DNA of 36,850 nucleotides. It comes from Latescibacteria bacterium UBA6620 (GTDB lineage Bacteria > Latescibacterota > UBA2968). Shown here piece after piece: positions 26,377 through 33,690 of the stretch (within the stretch, counting starts at the first letter, position 1; each line of letters starts with the position of its first letter). The translations under genes and the position numbers were made by a program. Location: contig DJHM01000042.1 in NCBI GenBank assembly GCA_002433075.1, positions 114,809-151,658 on the forward strand, written 5' to 3'. The notes beneath the pieces were generated by a model. That model did not search any database and was not told where the DNA came from. It saw only the letters and a program-made list of their open reading frames with translations.

Positions 26377-27138
26377 TTATCGCTTACTCACGTTCATCAA
26401 CGCCTGCCGCTCCGGCGTCAGCCTGTTCATCAACTCACTCGGCGGCGTGTAGGTTTGCCATCTGGGCCCGTAGCGATACAGAATCGACCGCCTGACACCC
26501 GGATTGACTCGCTTCCCTGAACCGTGCGCCAGACAATCGACGAACAGCAACGCATCTCCGAAATCCATCAGAACCTCGACGGCCCCCTCGACAACATCGA
26601 GCGATCCCCCCGGCCCGTTCGCCTCGGTTCCAAATCTCGGATGGATGATGTTCGACTTGTGGCTGCCCGGAACGACCATCGTTACGCCGTCGCCCGAGTG
26701 CCAGTCGTTGAGCGCAATCATAATGTTCACTTCCCCACACCGAAACTGTCCGTTGTGGTACCGAAACTGTGTGTACATCCGACGCTTGTGGGCACCCGAG
26801 TGAAGCCGTGATGCCTCTCCTTCGCCCCGGAAGATGGCTGAGGACCCTTCGAGGATCGGCCGATCCTCTCCTCCGATGTATCGCCGAATGTGGTCCACCC
26901 AAGATGGATGATCGATCAGCGCCTCAAAGGTCGGCCCACACTCCACCAGATTCCCGATCGACCATCCGAACGCTTCGTAGCCTTTGCGCTTCGTTTGATC
27001 CGGATCTGGCGCCGGCTGCTCGGCGAAGAGCCGATCGAGATCCCTGTTCAGTTCGTCGACTTCTCCCTCCGACAGGGCCTGTTTCAGAATCACGTACCCG
27101 TTCAGGTCGAACAGGTAATCTTCCATCTCATTGGACAT
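26377..27138 (-). CDS. PhyH-family protein 6 (H-x-G metal-site variant)
   Basis: A 253-residue PhyH protein of a sub-group shared with PhyH 7 and 8: EDYLFDLNGYVILK start, RLH113-S-G115-AHKRR at the metal position, GDGVTMVVPGSHKSN, distal His in DCLAHGSGKR and RRSILYRYGPRW carrying the 2OG Arg, ending with LTPERQALM. Ser-Gly replaces x-Asp; a second His lies four residues after the first. ATG at 27136-27138 was chosen (MSNEMEDYL), an internal ATG at 27124-27126 is possible. A much longer frame upstream overlaps PhyH 7 and is an artefact. Gap to PhyH 7 is 35 bp, so co-transcribed. Confidence 0.88.
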   Translation of the reverse strand: MSNEMEDYLFDLNGYVILKQALSEGEVDELNRDLDRLFAEQPAPDPDQTKRKGYEAFGWSIGNLVECGPTFEALIDHPSWVDHIRRYIGGEDRPILEGSSAIFRGEGEASRLHSGAHKRRMYTQFRYHNGQFRCGEVNIMIALNDWHSGDGVTMVVPGSHKSNIIHPRFGTEANGPGGSLDVVEGAVEVLMDFGDALLFVDCLAHGSGKRVNPGVRRSILYRYGPRWQTYTPPSELMNRLTPERQALMNVSKR

Positions 27139-27173
27139 TGTTTCTGCCTGAACTTCGCTTGTTCGCTTCCGTC

Positions 27174-28013
27174 CTACCCCGCGGCCGCCACCGGCAATCC
27201 TCGTGCGGTCATCTCTTCCGGCGGCAGGTTGGGTGGTTTGGGCTGAATGATCTTCCGCCGCTCCGGCGTCAGCCGAGACAGAAGTTCGCTTGACGGTTCG
27301 TACCCGTAGGGATTCGTGTTCCATCTGGGCCCGTACCGAAACACCATAATTCGCCGCGTCTCGGCCGTCTTCTTGGGACCCGACCCGTGGGCGAGCGCGT
27401 CGACGAACAGGAGGGCATCTCCCGCTTTCAGCGGCGCCGGGATCGCGCCCTCCACAAGGTCCATCCGCCGAATCCCTTCATTGAAGGCGGGGTGGATGAT
27501 ATTCGACTTGTGGCTCCCCGGAATCACCATCGTCGGACCATCTTCGACATCCATATCGCGCAGTGCGAGCAGGATGTTGATCTGACCGCACCGGAAGAAT
27601 CCATTGTGATACCTGAACTGAGTTCGGATGCGCCGTTTGTGAGCGCCGGAGTGCAGCCCACCGCCATCGCCCTTTTCCCGAAGCATCACCCAGTGTTGAC
27701 CGAGGCAAAGTCCGTCACCCCCTACATAACTCCGAACCTGCTCGATCCAGGCCGGATGGTCGATCAACCGCTCGAAAGGCTCGCCCGCCTCACAGATGTT
27801 TCTGAGGTTGAAGCTCTCCCGGCCGCCCTTTTCCCTTACGTGAATGCGACCCCGCCACTCCTGCGGTTTCATGTCCTGATACCGGTCCACGATCGCGTTC
27901 AACTCCGCGATGTGTCCCTGGCTCACCACGTCCTTCAAAATCAGGAATCCGTTCAGATCGAACAGATAGTCCTCCATCTCGCGTGGAGAATTTTCTCTTC
28001 TTTCACCTGTCAT
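27174..28013 (-). CDS. PhyH-family protein 7 (H-x-G metal-site variant)
   Basis: Sister of PhyH 6 and 8. From the MEDYLFDLNG start the metal position is LH109-S-G111-AHKRR, followed by DVEDGPTMVIPGSHKSN, FVDALAHGSGPKK and RRIMVFRYGPRW, with LTPERRKIIQP and a short Pro-rich end. I give the ATG at 28011-28013, five bases after the sulfatase stop; the ATG at 27975-27977 aligns better with the sisters (MEDYL) and is a serious alternative. The start region lies inside one copy of the 16-bp direct repeat that brackets the sulfatase gene. Stop is TAG. Confidence 0.88.
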   Translation of the reverse strand: MTGERRENSPREMEDYLFDLNGFLILKDVVSQGHIAELNAIVDRYQDMKPQEWRGRIHVREKGGRESFNLRNICEAGEPFERLIDHPAWIEQVRSYVGGDGLCLGQHWVMLREKGDGGGLHSGAHKRRIRTQFRYHNGFFRCGQINILLALRDMDVEDGPTMVIPGSHKSNIIHPAFNEGIRRMDLVEGAIPAPLKAGDALLFVDALAHGSGPKKTAETRRIMVFRYGPRWNTNPYGYEPSSELLSRLTPERRKIIQPKPPNLPPEEMTARGLPVAAAG

Positions 28014-28018
28014 CGGTC
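28003..28018. repeat. 16-bp direct repeat, copy 1 (sulfatase 3' side)
   Basis: TCACCTGTCATCGGTC, identical to 29425-29440. This copy spans the junction from the sulfatase stop to the PhyH 7 start and overlaps a short heptamer series. Confidence 0.85.
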
Positions 28019-29421
28019 TATGCTTCCGCCCACGGCCCGCCGATCGACATCCGATCCGCTTCAACGTCCTCGAACCAGGATTCCAACATCGTCGACAGCT
28101 TCGAGGTCCGCGCAGGGTCGGCTGCGGCCAGATCATTTCGCTCGAGAGGATCCTCGACAATGTTGTAGAGCTCGGCGGGCGGCGGTTCCGGGATCGATCG
28201 CTCGGGCATCGGTGTTTCAATCGGATCGACGTGTTCCCACGGCGCGTCCCGAAACACCGAGTCGAGCGCCTGTTCGTCGGGATCGATCCAGACCGTCTCC
28301 CCGATCACGGGTCTCACAAGTTTCCAGTCCCCATCTCGAACGGCCGCGTTCGACGTAATGACGGGATCGTAACGATTCCACTGCCAGTATCGCTGATCGG
28401 GCAGATTGGCAGGCTCACCCCTCAGAATCGGAAGCACATTGGCCCCGTCCTGTGGCGCAACCCCATCCGCCACCACTCCGATAGCCGCCGCTAGCGTCGA
28501 GAGCCAATCGCATCCGTGAATCGTCGCATCGACCTGCGCGCCCGCCGGCAAGCCGTCGGGCCAGCGCACGATCGCCGGTACGCGCACGCCACCTTCGTAG
28601 ACTTTCCCCTTAGCGCCGTTGAAATCGCAATTGAACCTGACGGTCGACTCTTCTCCCTCGCCGCTGAACTGGGGTCCGTTGTCGCTCGTGAACACCAAGA
28701 TCGTGTTCCCCGCGATCCCAAACCGGTCGAGCGCAGCCAGAAGATCCGCAATCCCCGCATCCATCCGACGATTCATCCCGTAGATCGTACTGACCGCCTT
28801 CGTGAACGATCCCTTCTCCTCGAAAGGTTGAACGTCCTCCTCCGGAGCCTGAAGGGGCGAGTGCGGAGCGTTGTAGGCCAGATGCAGGAAGAACGGCTCG
28901 GACCGATGCCGCTCGACAAAACCGATCGCCTCTTGTGTGAACACGTCGGTCAGATACCGACCGTCCGCCTTCTCGTGCATCCCATTTCGATCGATCACCC
29001 AGTCCCAGTAGTCCTGCCACCCGCTCCGGAACCCGATGAACTCATCGAACCCGCGAGCGTTCGGATGGAAGCGATCCTGGAGACAGCCATTGTGCCACTT
29101 GCCGACCAGCCCTGTCGCGTAGCCCGACCGCTTGAAAAGATCCGCGATCGTCGTTTCCCGGAGAGCCAGATTGCACAGTCCCCGCAGTTCGCGTGTCTCG
29201 ATCGCTCCCGTGCGGTGGGGATACCGACCGGTCAGGAACCCCGCCCTGGCCGGGGCACAGATCGGCGAAGCGGAGTAGAACTGAGTCAGACACACACTCT
29301 CCGACATCAGCGCATCGAGGCACGGGGTCTCGGACAGCCCGTTGTTAAACACGCTGAAATCCCCATATCCCATATCATCCGCCAGGATGAAAATAACATT
29401 CGGCCGGCCGAATTTTGTCAT
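28018..29421 (-). CDS. Type I (formylglycine) sulfatase
   Basis: A 467-residue arylsulfatase-family enzyme that removes sulfate esters, probably from carbohydrates. The metal ligands ILADDMGYGD are at residues 13-21, the activation motif C55-A-P-A-R59 with AGFLTGR is the CxPxR type, so the Cys must be converted to formylglycine by a maturase not present here. GLVGKWHNG is the second signature, and FTSDNGPQFSG supplies the Asp-Asn metal pair. No signal peptide is visible, so it is likely cytoplasmic and acts on imported oligosaccharides. ATG has AGGTGA upstream. The TAG stop is followed four bases later by the PhyH 7 start. Bracketed by perfect 16-bp direct repeats. Confidence 0.95.
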   Translation of the reverse strand: MTKFGRPNVIFILADDMGYGDFSVFNNGLSETPCLDALMSESVCLTQFYSASPICAPARAGFLTGRYPHRTGAIETRELRGLCNLALRETTIADLFKRSGYATGLVGKWHNGCLQDRFHPNARGFDEFIGFRSGWQDYWDWVIDRNGMHEKADGRYLTDVFTQEAIGFVERHRSEPFFLHLAYNAPHSPLQAPEEDVQPFEEKGSFTKAVSTIYGMNRRMDAGIADLLAALDRFGIAGNTILVFTSDNGPQFSGEGEESTVRFNCDFNGAKGKVYEGGVRVPAIVRWPDGLPAGAQVDATIHGCDWLSTLAAAIGVVADGVAPQDGANVLPILRGEPANLPDQRYWQWNRYDPVITSNAAVRDGDWKLVRPVIGETVWIDPDEQALDSVFRDAPWEHVDPIETPMPERSIPEPPPAELYNIVEDPLERNDLAAADPARTSKLSTMLESWFEDVEADRMSIGGPWAEA

Positions 29422-29451
29422 TTGTCACCTGTCATCGGTCACTGGCCACTG
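29417..29451. repeat. Degenerate heptamer tandem repeat with 16-bp direct repeat copy 2
   Basis: Five consecutive seven-base units on the plus strand: GTCATTT, GTCACCT, GTCATCG, GTCACTG, GCCACTG. Bases 29425-29440 are identical to 28003-28018. It covers the sulfatase start and the stop of the ADP-ribosylglycohydrolase-like gene. Confidence 0.75.
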
Positions 29452-30542
29452 AGAAGGCTCCCGATCTCTTCCGCCACGCCTTTCATCTTCTCCAGTTCGT
29501 TGACGGCCGCTCCACACACGCCCTCCGCAGCTTCTCCCGTTGTCCGGTTCGAAACCGACCACTTTTCCGCTCGCGCCGCCTCGTCCACCACGTCCACCCA
29601 TTCCGCCGGCAGTGCGTCGATGCCCCGAAGCGCACCCGCCATCCCTCCGGCCACATAGGCTTTGCAATCCGTGTCTCGCCCGAGGTTGATGGCATACAGG
29701 ATCGCGTTTTTCGGTTGTCCATCCGCCAGGTAGAAGCACGCGAGTGCGCCGGACAGCACTTCGACCGCATTCGATGGGCGACTCCCCTCGTATCGCTCCG
29801 CATAGTAAGGTCGGAGATCCTTCCAGCTGTCGGCCGCCCTCGCCCGATCCAGTCCTTCCGTGACCTCAGCCAGTGGCTCCTTCGTCAAGTAGGACAACAC
29901 GGTGTCAATGACGGAAGCCGTTGTGGCACCCGGCCGGATGGCCTCGGCCGTCCCTGCGGCCACTCCAGCGCACACCTCCAGCGCGTAGTTGCCTCGCGTG
30001 CCTCGCACGTCCTTGATCAGTCCGAGCTCGAAGGCATCCTGACCGGCCTGTCTCGGGTTGCAAGCGTTCACCATTCCAACCGGCTGAATCATCTTCGTCG
30101 TCCCGATGAACGTCGGCCACGACGCGTTCCGACCGACCTCCCAGGGGGGGACTCCGTGCAGGATCTGGGTGTAGATCACCAGATCCTGGGACGTCATCAG
30201 ATAGCCGATCTTTTCGGGGTCGACTTCCGAGACCCAAACCTCTGCAAGGTCTTCGATCGTGATTCGACCGCCCTTCTTGAGGATGGCGCTCGTGCACAGC
30301 TTGTGCCGCTCCATCCCATCCTCGGTCGTCCCCGGCACCCGGTGGTGAGCGTGGTAGTGCCACGGAATCCCCCGCACCTGGGGACGTACCCGTTCGGGCT
30401 TGTCCTGCGCGAGAAACTGATCGAAGAAACCGTATTCCTGTTCGATCTTCTGCCACGACCACCCTTCGACCGGATCCCCCATCGCATTCGCGATCGTTCC
30501 TGCCGCTTCGCAGCCGTGGATTCTGTTGAGCAGTTGATTCAT
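29439..30542 (-). CDS. ADP-ribosylglycohydrolase-family protein (divergent)
   Basis: A 367-residue protein of the DraG/ADP-ribosylglycohydrolase fold, which hydrolyses ADP-ribosyl bonds with a two-metal centre. Three motifs are recognisable but altered: GTIANAMGDPVEGW (usual GxxxGDAxGxxxE), GTTEDGMER (usual TDDTxM) and GRDTDCKAYVAGGMAGA (usual GGDTDTxA). The acidic metal ligands T-E-D and D-T-D are kept, so it may bind metal, but the substrate could differ; relatives in sugar-gene clusters are common and unassigned. Complete, with GAGGAGG ten bases before the ATG. Lies between PhyH 8 and the sulfatase, co-directional. Confidence 0.85.
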   Translation of the reverse strand: MNQLLNRIHGCEAAGTIANAMGDPVEGWSWQKIEQEYGFFDQFLAQDKPERVRPQVRGIPWHYHAHHRVPGTTEDGMERHKLCTSAILKKGGRITIEDLAEVWVSEVDPEKIGYLMTSQDLVIYTQILHGVPPWEVGRNASWPTFIGTTKMIQPVGMVNACNPRQAGQDAFELGLIKDVRGTRGNYALEVCAGVAAGTAEAIRPGATTASVIDTVLSYLTKEPLAEVTEGLDRARAADSWKDLRPYYAERYEGSRPSNAVEVLSGALACFYLADGQPKNAILYAINLGRDTDCKAYVAGGMAGALRGIDALPAEWVDVVDEAARAEKWSVSNRTTGEAAEGVCGAAVNELEKMKGVAEEIGSLLSGQ

Positions 30543-30617
30543 CTGTGAACAACCTCCTCCTCGGCAGGGATGCTGGGCTGTGTCTTAGGCTCCACGTCCT
30601 CCTCGGGAGCCTCTAGG

Positions 30618-31382
30618 TCAGGCAACCACGGGTGGGCGCTTGGGCAGAAGGGGCTGGATAATCTTGCGTCGTTCCGGCGTCAGTCTTGCAATCAGTTCGT
30701 CGGAAGGCACGTAACCGTGTCGGTTGCTTCCCCAATGAGGCCCATACCGATAGATGGCCACGCGCCGCTCGCCGGGATTCGTTCGGTACCCGGCTCCGTG
30801 TGCGAGCGCGTCGACGAACAGAATGGCGTCACCCGCTTTCAACGGAACCTCGACTGCGCCTTCGACGTGAGCGTCACGGAAAACCCGTTCGTCCGACACC
30901 AGCGCTGGATGGATCAGGTTGGACTTGTGACTGCCTGGAACGACCCGCGTCGGGCCGTCTCCATCCTGAATATCCGTCAGAGCCATCAGCACATTGACCT
31001 GGCCACAGCGGAACTGCCCGTTGTGGTAGCGAAACTGCGTGCGGATTCGTCGCTTGTGCGCACCCGAATGCAGGCGGCCGCTCGCTCCCGGCCCCTGGAT
31101 CGTCATGAATCCTTCATCGATAAAGAGTCCGTCATCGCCACCTACGAATCGCGTGACGTGGTCGATGTAAGCCGGATGGTCGATCAGACGTTCGAACGGC
31201 TCACCGGCTTCGTAGATGCTCTGGAGGGCGCTCGGCCCCGTCCGGTGGACGTAGCCACTCCATTCACCAACTTCGACCTCCTTGAGCACATCGATTAGGT
31301 CGTTGAGCTCTGTGAGATGGGCGGAGTCGATGGCTTCGCGAATCACCAGAAACCCCTTCAGATCGAACAGATACTCTTCCAT
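30618..31382 (-). CDS. PhyH-family protein 8 (H-x-G metal-site variant)
   Basis: A 254-residue sister of PhyH 6 and 7: MEEYLFDLKGFLVIRE start, RLH105-S-G107-AHKRR metal position, GDGPTRVVPGSHKSN, FVDALAHGAGYR and RRVAIYRYGPHW, ending LTPERRKIIQPLLPKRP. The start ATG (31380-31382) stands one base after the TGA of the LacI gene and has no strong ribosome-binding site, so translation is probably coupled to the regulator. That ties expression of this protein to the LacI circuit. Complete and undamaged. Confidence 0.9.
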   Translation of the reverse strand: MEEYLFDLKGFLVIREAIDSAHLTELNDLIDVLKEVEVGEWSGYVHRTGPSALQSIYEAGEPFERLIDHPAYIDHVTRFVGGDDGLFIDEGFMTIQGPGASGRLHSGAHKRRIRTQFRYHNGQFRCGQVNVLMALTDIQDGDGPTRVVPGSHKSNLIHPALVSDERVFRDAHVEGAVEVPLKAGDAILFVDALAHGAGYRTNPGERRVAIYRYGPHWGSNRHGYVPSDELIARLTPERRKIIQPLLPKRPPVVA

Positions 31383-31383
31383 C

Positions 31384-32436
31384 TCAGTTGGCAAAAGATC
31401 CGCTCCCTTCGACAACAACCACCCGCGCCCCGGTGCTTTCCCGAACCACCAGCTCGGGTTTGAGCAACACGTCCTCCACCTCAGCGCCATCGACGAGAGA
31501 GGTAACCGCCCTCGCTGCGACCTTCCCCAGTTCCTCGGATCGCATATCCACGGTCGTCATCGCCGGTCGGACGATTTCCTTCTCTCGGGACTCGTCCTGA
31601 CCGACAATGGCCAGGTCATCGGGAACGCGCACCCCGCGGTCGTGACACGCGGCCAGGAGGTCGGGTCCATCGTAAGACAGCGCGCAATAGACGGCGGTCA
31701 CCTTGTTCTCGCTCTCCAGGAGATCGACACCTTTCGCGACCGTAACCTCTTCGCAGTCCGCCTCTCCGATCGCCCGCAGGTAACCGCGATACCGTGCTAC
31801 CATATTGCTCGGCGCGTTCGGATCGTCGTGGTCCTCGATCCCCGGGTGACGACCCGCAAAAGCCACGGTTCGATGCCCGAGGTCGAGAAGATGCCGCGTT
31901 GCGATGTAGCCCATCTTCTCCTGATCCACCCCGACCGTCGTGTAATCCGCGGCCGCCGGACGATTGATCAGCACCACGTGACGCCAGTCCCGAAAGGAGT
32001 CTTTGAATCGTTCTGCTTCTTGAAGGAAAACACGAGTAGGCTCCAGGATCAGTCCGTCGAATCCCTTCCGGTTGGCGATCCGGATCTCTTCGGTTTCGAT
32101 ATCGGGGCTTCCGAGGGTGACCCTGCCCATCGCAAGGCTGAACCCGGCGTGATCGAGCAAGTCCGTGATGCCGTAGATGAGAGGGAGCTGCGCAGAGGAG
32201 TACTTAATCTCGTTGAGGACGAGACCGATGATGGACGTCTTCCCGCCGGACATCGCTCGGGCCGACAGATTGGGGAAGTAGTCCAGCTCCCCGGCTACGC
32301 GCTGAACGCGCTCGATCGTTTCTTCGCTGATGCGAACCGTGCCACGACTCGCCTTCTGATTCAACACGAGACTCACCGTAGCGACCGAGACTTCAGCCCT
32401 GCGAGCGATGTCCTTTAACGTGATCGTTCTGGCCAC
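31384..32436 (-). CDS. LacI-family transcriptional regulator
   Basis: A 350-residue LacI/GalR regulator. The helix-turn-helix is in ITLKDIARRAEVSVATVSLVLNQ (residues 5-27) with the hinge-helix segment NLSARAMSGGKT that inserts into the minor groove of a central CG. The remainder is a periplasmic-binding-protein-like ligand domain (IIGLVLNEIKYS, GFDGLILEPTR, VGVDQEKMGYIATRHLLDLGHR, DDLAIVGQDES), so it senses a sugar or sugar acid. An operator-like palindrome stands 11-30 bases before the start, implying autoregulation. It lies between the UxuA-like genes and PhyH 8 in one direction; a uronate or rhamnose effector is plausible (inference). Confidence 0.95.
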   Translation of the reverse strand: MARTITLKDIARRAEVSVATVSLVLNQKASRGTVRISEETIERVQRVAGELDYFPNLSARAMSGGKTSIIGLVLNEIKYSSAQLPLIYGITDLLDHAGFSLAMGRVTLGSPDIETEEIRIANRKGFDGLILEPTRVFLQEAERFKDSFRDWRHVVLINRPAAADYTTVGVDQEKMGYIATRHLLDLGHRTVAFAGRHPGIEDHDDPNAPSNMVARYRGYLRAIGEADCEEVTVAKGVDLLESENKVTAVYCALSYDGPDLLAACHDRGVRVPDDLAIVGQDESREKEIVRPAMTTVDMRSEELGKVAARAVTSLVDGAEVEDVLLKPELVVRESTGARVVVVEGSGSFAN

Positions 32437-32446
32437 TTTGTCCCCA

Positions 32447-32466
32447 GGTTAAACGGTTTATCAACC
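32447..32466. promoter_or_regulatory. LacI-type operator before the regulator gene
   Basis: GGTTAAACGGTTTATCAACC: an odd-centred palindrome TAAACGGTTTA within outer GGTT/AACC arms, 11 bases before the LacI start. Similar core to the sites at 9366-9394. Probably autoregulatory. Confidence 0.6.
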
Positions 32467-32642
32467 GAGGTCACAGTCACGTCGTCAGGTACCCAGAATA
32501 GGGCCACCGCCCGACGCACGCAAACGGATTGCCGGGCGTTCAGGGGACCAGGGCGGCGCTGAATTCAGCCGACCACGCCTCCTGGCCGGTTGCGGGCTCC
32601 CCCAGAGCGCCGCCGGAGGCCGCTCCTACCCTTTTCGCTTTC

Positions 32643-33599
32643 TCACTTCTTTTCGACAGCTTGTATCAGAGCCTTGATATAACCGAACTGGAACGCCCAA
32701 CCCTGGCGCACACGACTGGATACCCCTTCGGGCGCTTCGTCATCGGGATGATGGGGGGCGTGATCGGGCATCAGCATATACTCGTAACCCGCCTCCTGGA
32801 AGATCTTCGCCAGATAGTGCATATCGACGTCGCCCTCGTCAGGCCAGACCTCGACGAAGTCGTGCAGCCCACCGCGAATGTTTCGGAAATGAACGTTGAA
32901 GATCTTCTTTCGTTCGGCGAAGTACTTCACGATCGGAGGAAGCTCTTTGGCAGGGTTGTCCAATCCTTCCGATGCTACCCCGCAGCAGAAGTTGAACCCG
33001 TGGTAAGGGCTGTCGACGATCTCGCTGAACCGCTTCAGCCCTTCGAACACCGGCCAGTTCCAACGCTCGACGTGCTTCAGGTGCGGCGCCGGCGGATCGT
33101 TCAGATGACACGCCATCTGCACGTTGTTCGACTCCGCCACCGGCATCATTCGTTCGAGGAAGTAGGCCACACGATCGAACGCCTCTTCCCGACTCACCTC
33201 TCCCGCTTCGGACAACGTCTCGTTGTCGAACTTATCGATCTCGAACGAACTGTAGCCCGATCCACCACGGCCGTATCTTCGCTCCGTGCGTTGATGGGGC
33301 AGAATGCAGAAACCGTAATTGATGCCTCGTAGCCCCGCCTTCGCCACCCCTTCGATGCGTTCGCAGAAGGCGTCGATTTCTTTATCGCGCTGGGGATCCT
33401 GCGCCAGCGTAATAGCCGATGACGGGCTGACGTGCACCATCTCCAACTCGACGCCCTCTTCAGCCGCTTTCTCCCGATGCTCGGCCAGCTCCTCCGCGGT
33501 GGACCAGCTCACCGCTCCATCCATATGCGTCACGCCGTGCCGTGTGAGGAACTGCAGTTCGTGCTTGGACGTTCCGATACCCTGCACACCGACATACAT
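32643..33599 (-). CDS. UxuA-like mannonate dehydratase, copy 1
   Basis: A 318-residue TIM barrel of the mannonate dehydratase (UxuA) family, which dehydrates D-mannonate to 2-keto-3-deoxygluconate in glucuronate catabolism. Likely metal ligands by comparison with known ManD structures are the His of MACHLNDPPAP, Cys of FNFCCGVAS, His of FNVHFRNIRGG and Asp of MPDHAP; all are present. It is shorter than E. coli UxuA. This copy is the most diverged of three, with a VSWSTAEELAEHREKA start segment unlike the DPDD of the others. GGAGGATAGGCA precedes the ATG. Last in the tandem; 206 bp separate it from the LacI gene. Confidence 0.85.
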   Translation of the reverse strand: MYVGVQGIGTSKHELQFLTRHGVTHMDGAVSWSTAEELAEHREKAAEEGVELEMVHVSPSSAITLAQDPQRDKEIDAFCERIEGVAKAGLRGINYGFCILPHQRTERRYGRGGSGYSSFEIDKFDNETLSEAGEVSREEAFDRVAYFLERMMPVAESNNVQMACHLNDPPAPHLKHVERWNWPVFEGLKRFSEIVDSPYHGFNFCCGVASEGLDNPAKELPPIVKYFAERKKIFNVHFRNIRGGLHDFVEVWPDEGDVDMHYLAKIFQEAGYEYMLMPDHAPHHPDDEAPEGVSSRVRQGWAFQFGYIKALIQAVEKK

Positions 33600-33616
33600 T
33601 GCCTATCCTCCATTTA

Positions 33617-33690
33617 GAGAGCAGGGGAGCAGGAGTGACGGGACCGGGGAACGACAATGTCCCCCGCTCTCTCCTCTCCCTCTCCCGCTC
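33617..33690 (-). other. Intercistronic hairpin between UxuA-like copies 1 and 2
   Basis: GGGGA (33646-33650) and TCCCC (33660-33664) form a short stem inside a purine/pyrimidine-rich stretch whose arms (GAGAGCAGGGGAGC… and …CTCTCCCTCTCCCGCTC) can pair further. Likely an mRNA processing or stability element; could also attenuate transcription. Confidence 0.4.

Noticed and set aside
29417..29451. CRISPR array
   Set aside because: Units are seven bases, contiguous and without spacers, and there are only five.
28516..30548. Two long plus-strand frames of about 380 codons each
   Set aside because: Antisense to the sulfatase and ADP-ribosylglycohydrolase-like gene; a product of the high GC content.
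31282..32418. Plus-strand 378-codon frame
   Set aside because: Antisense shadow of the LacI regulator.
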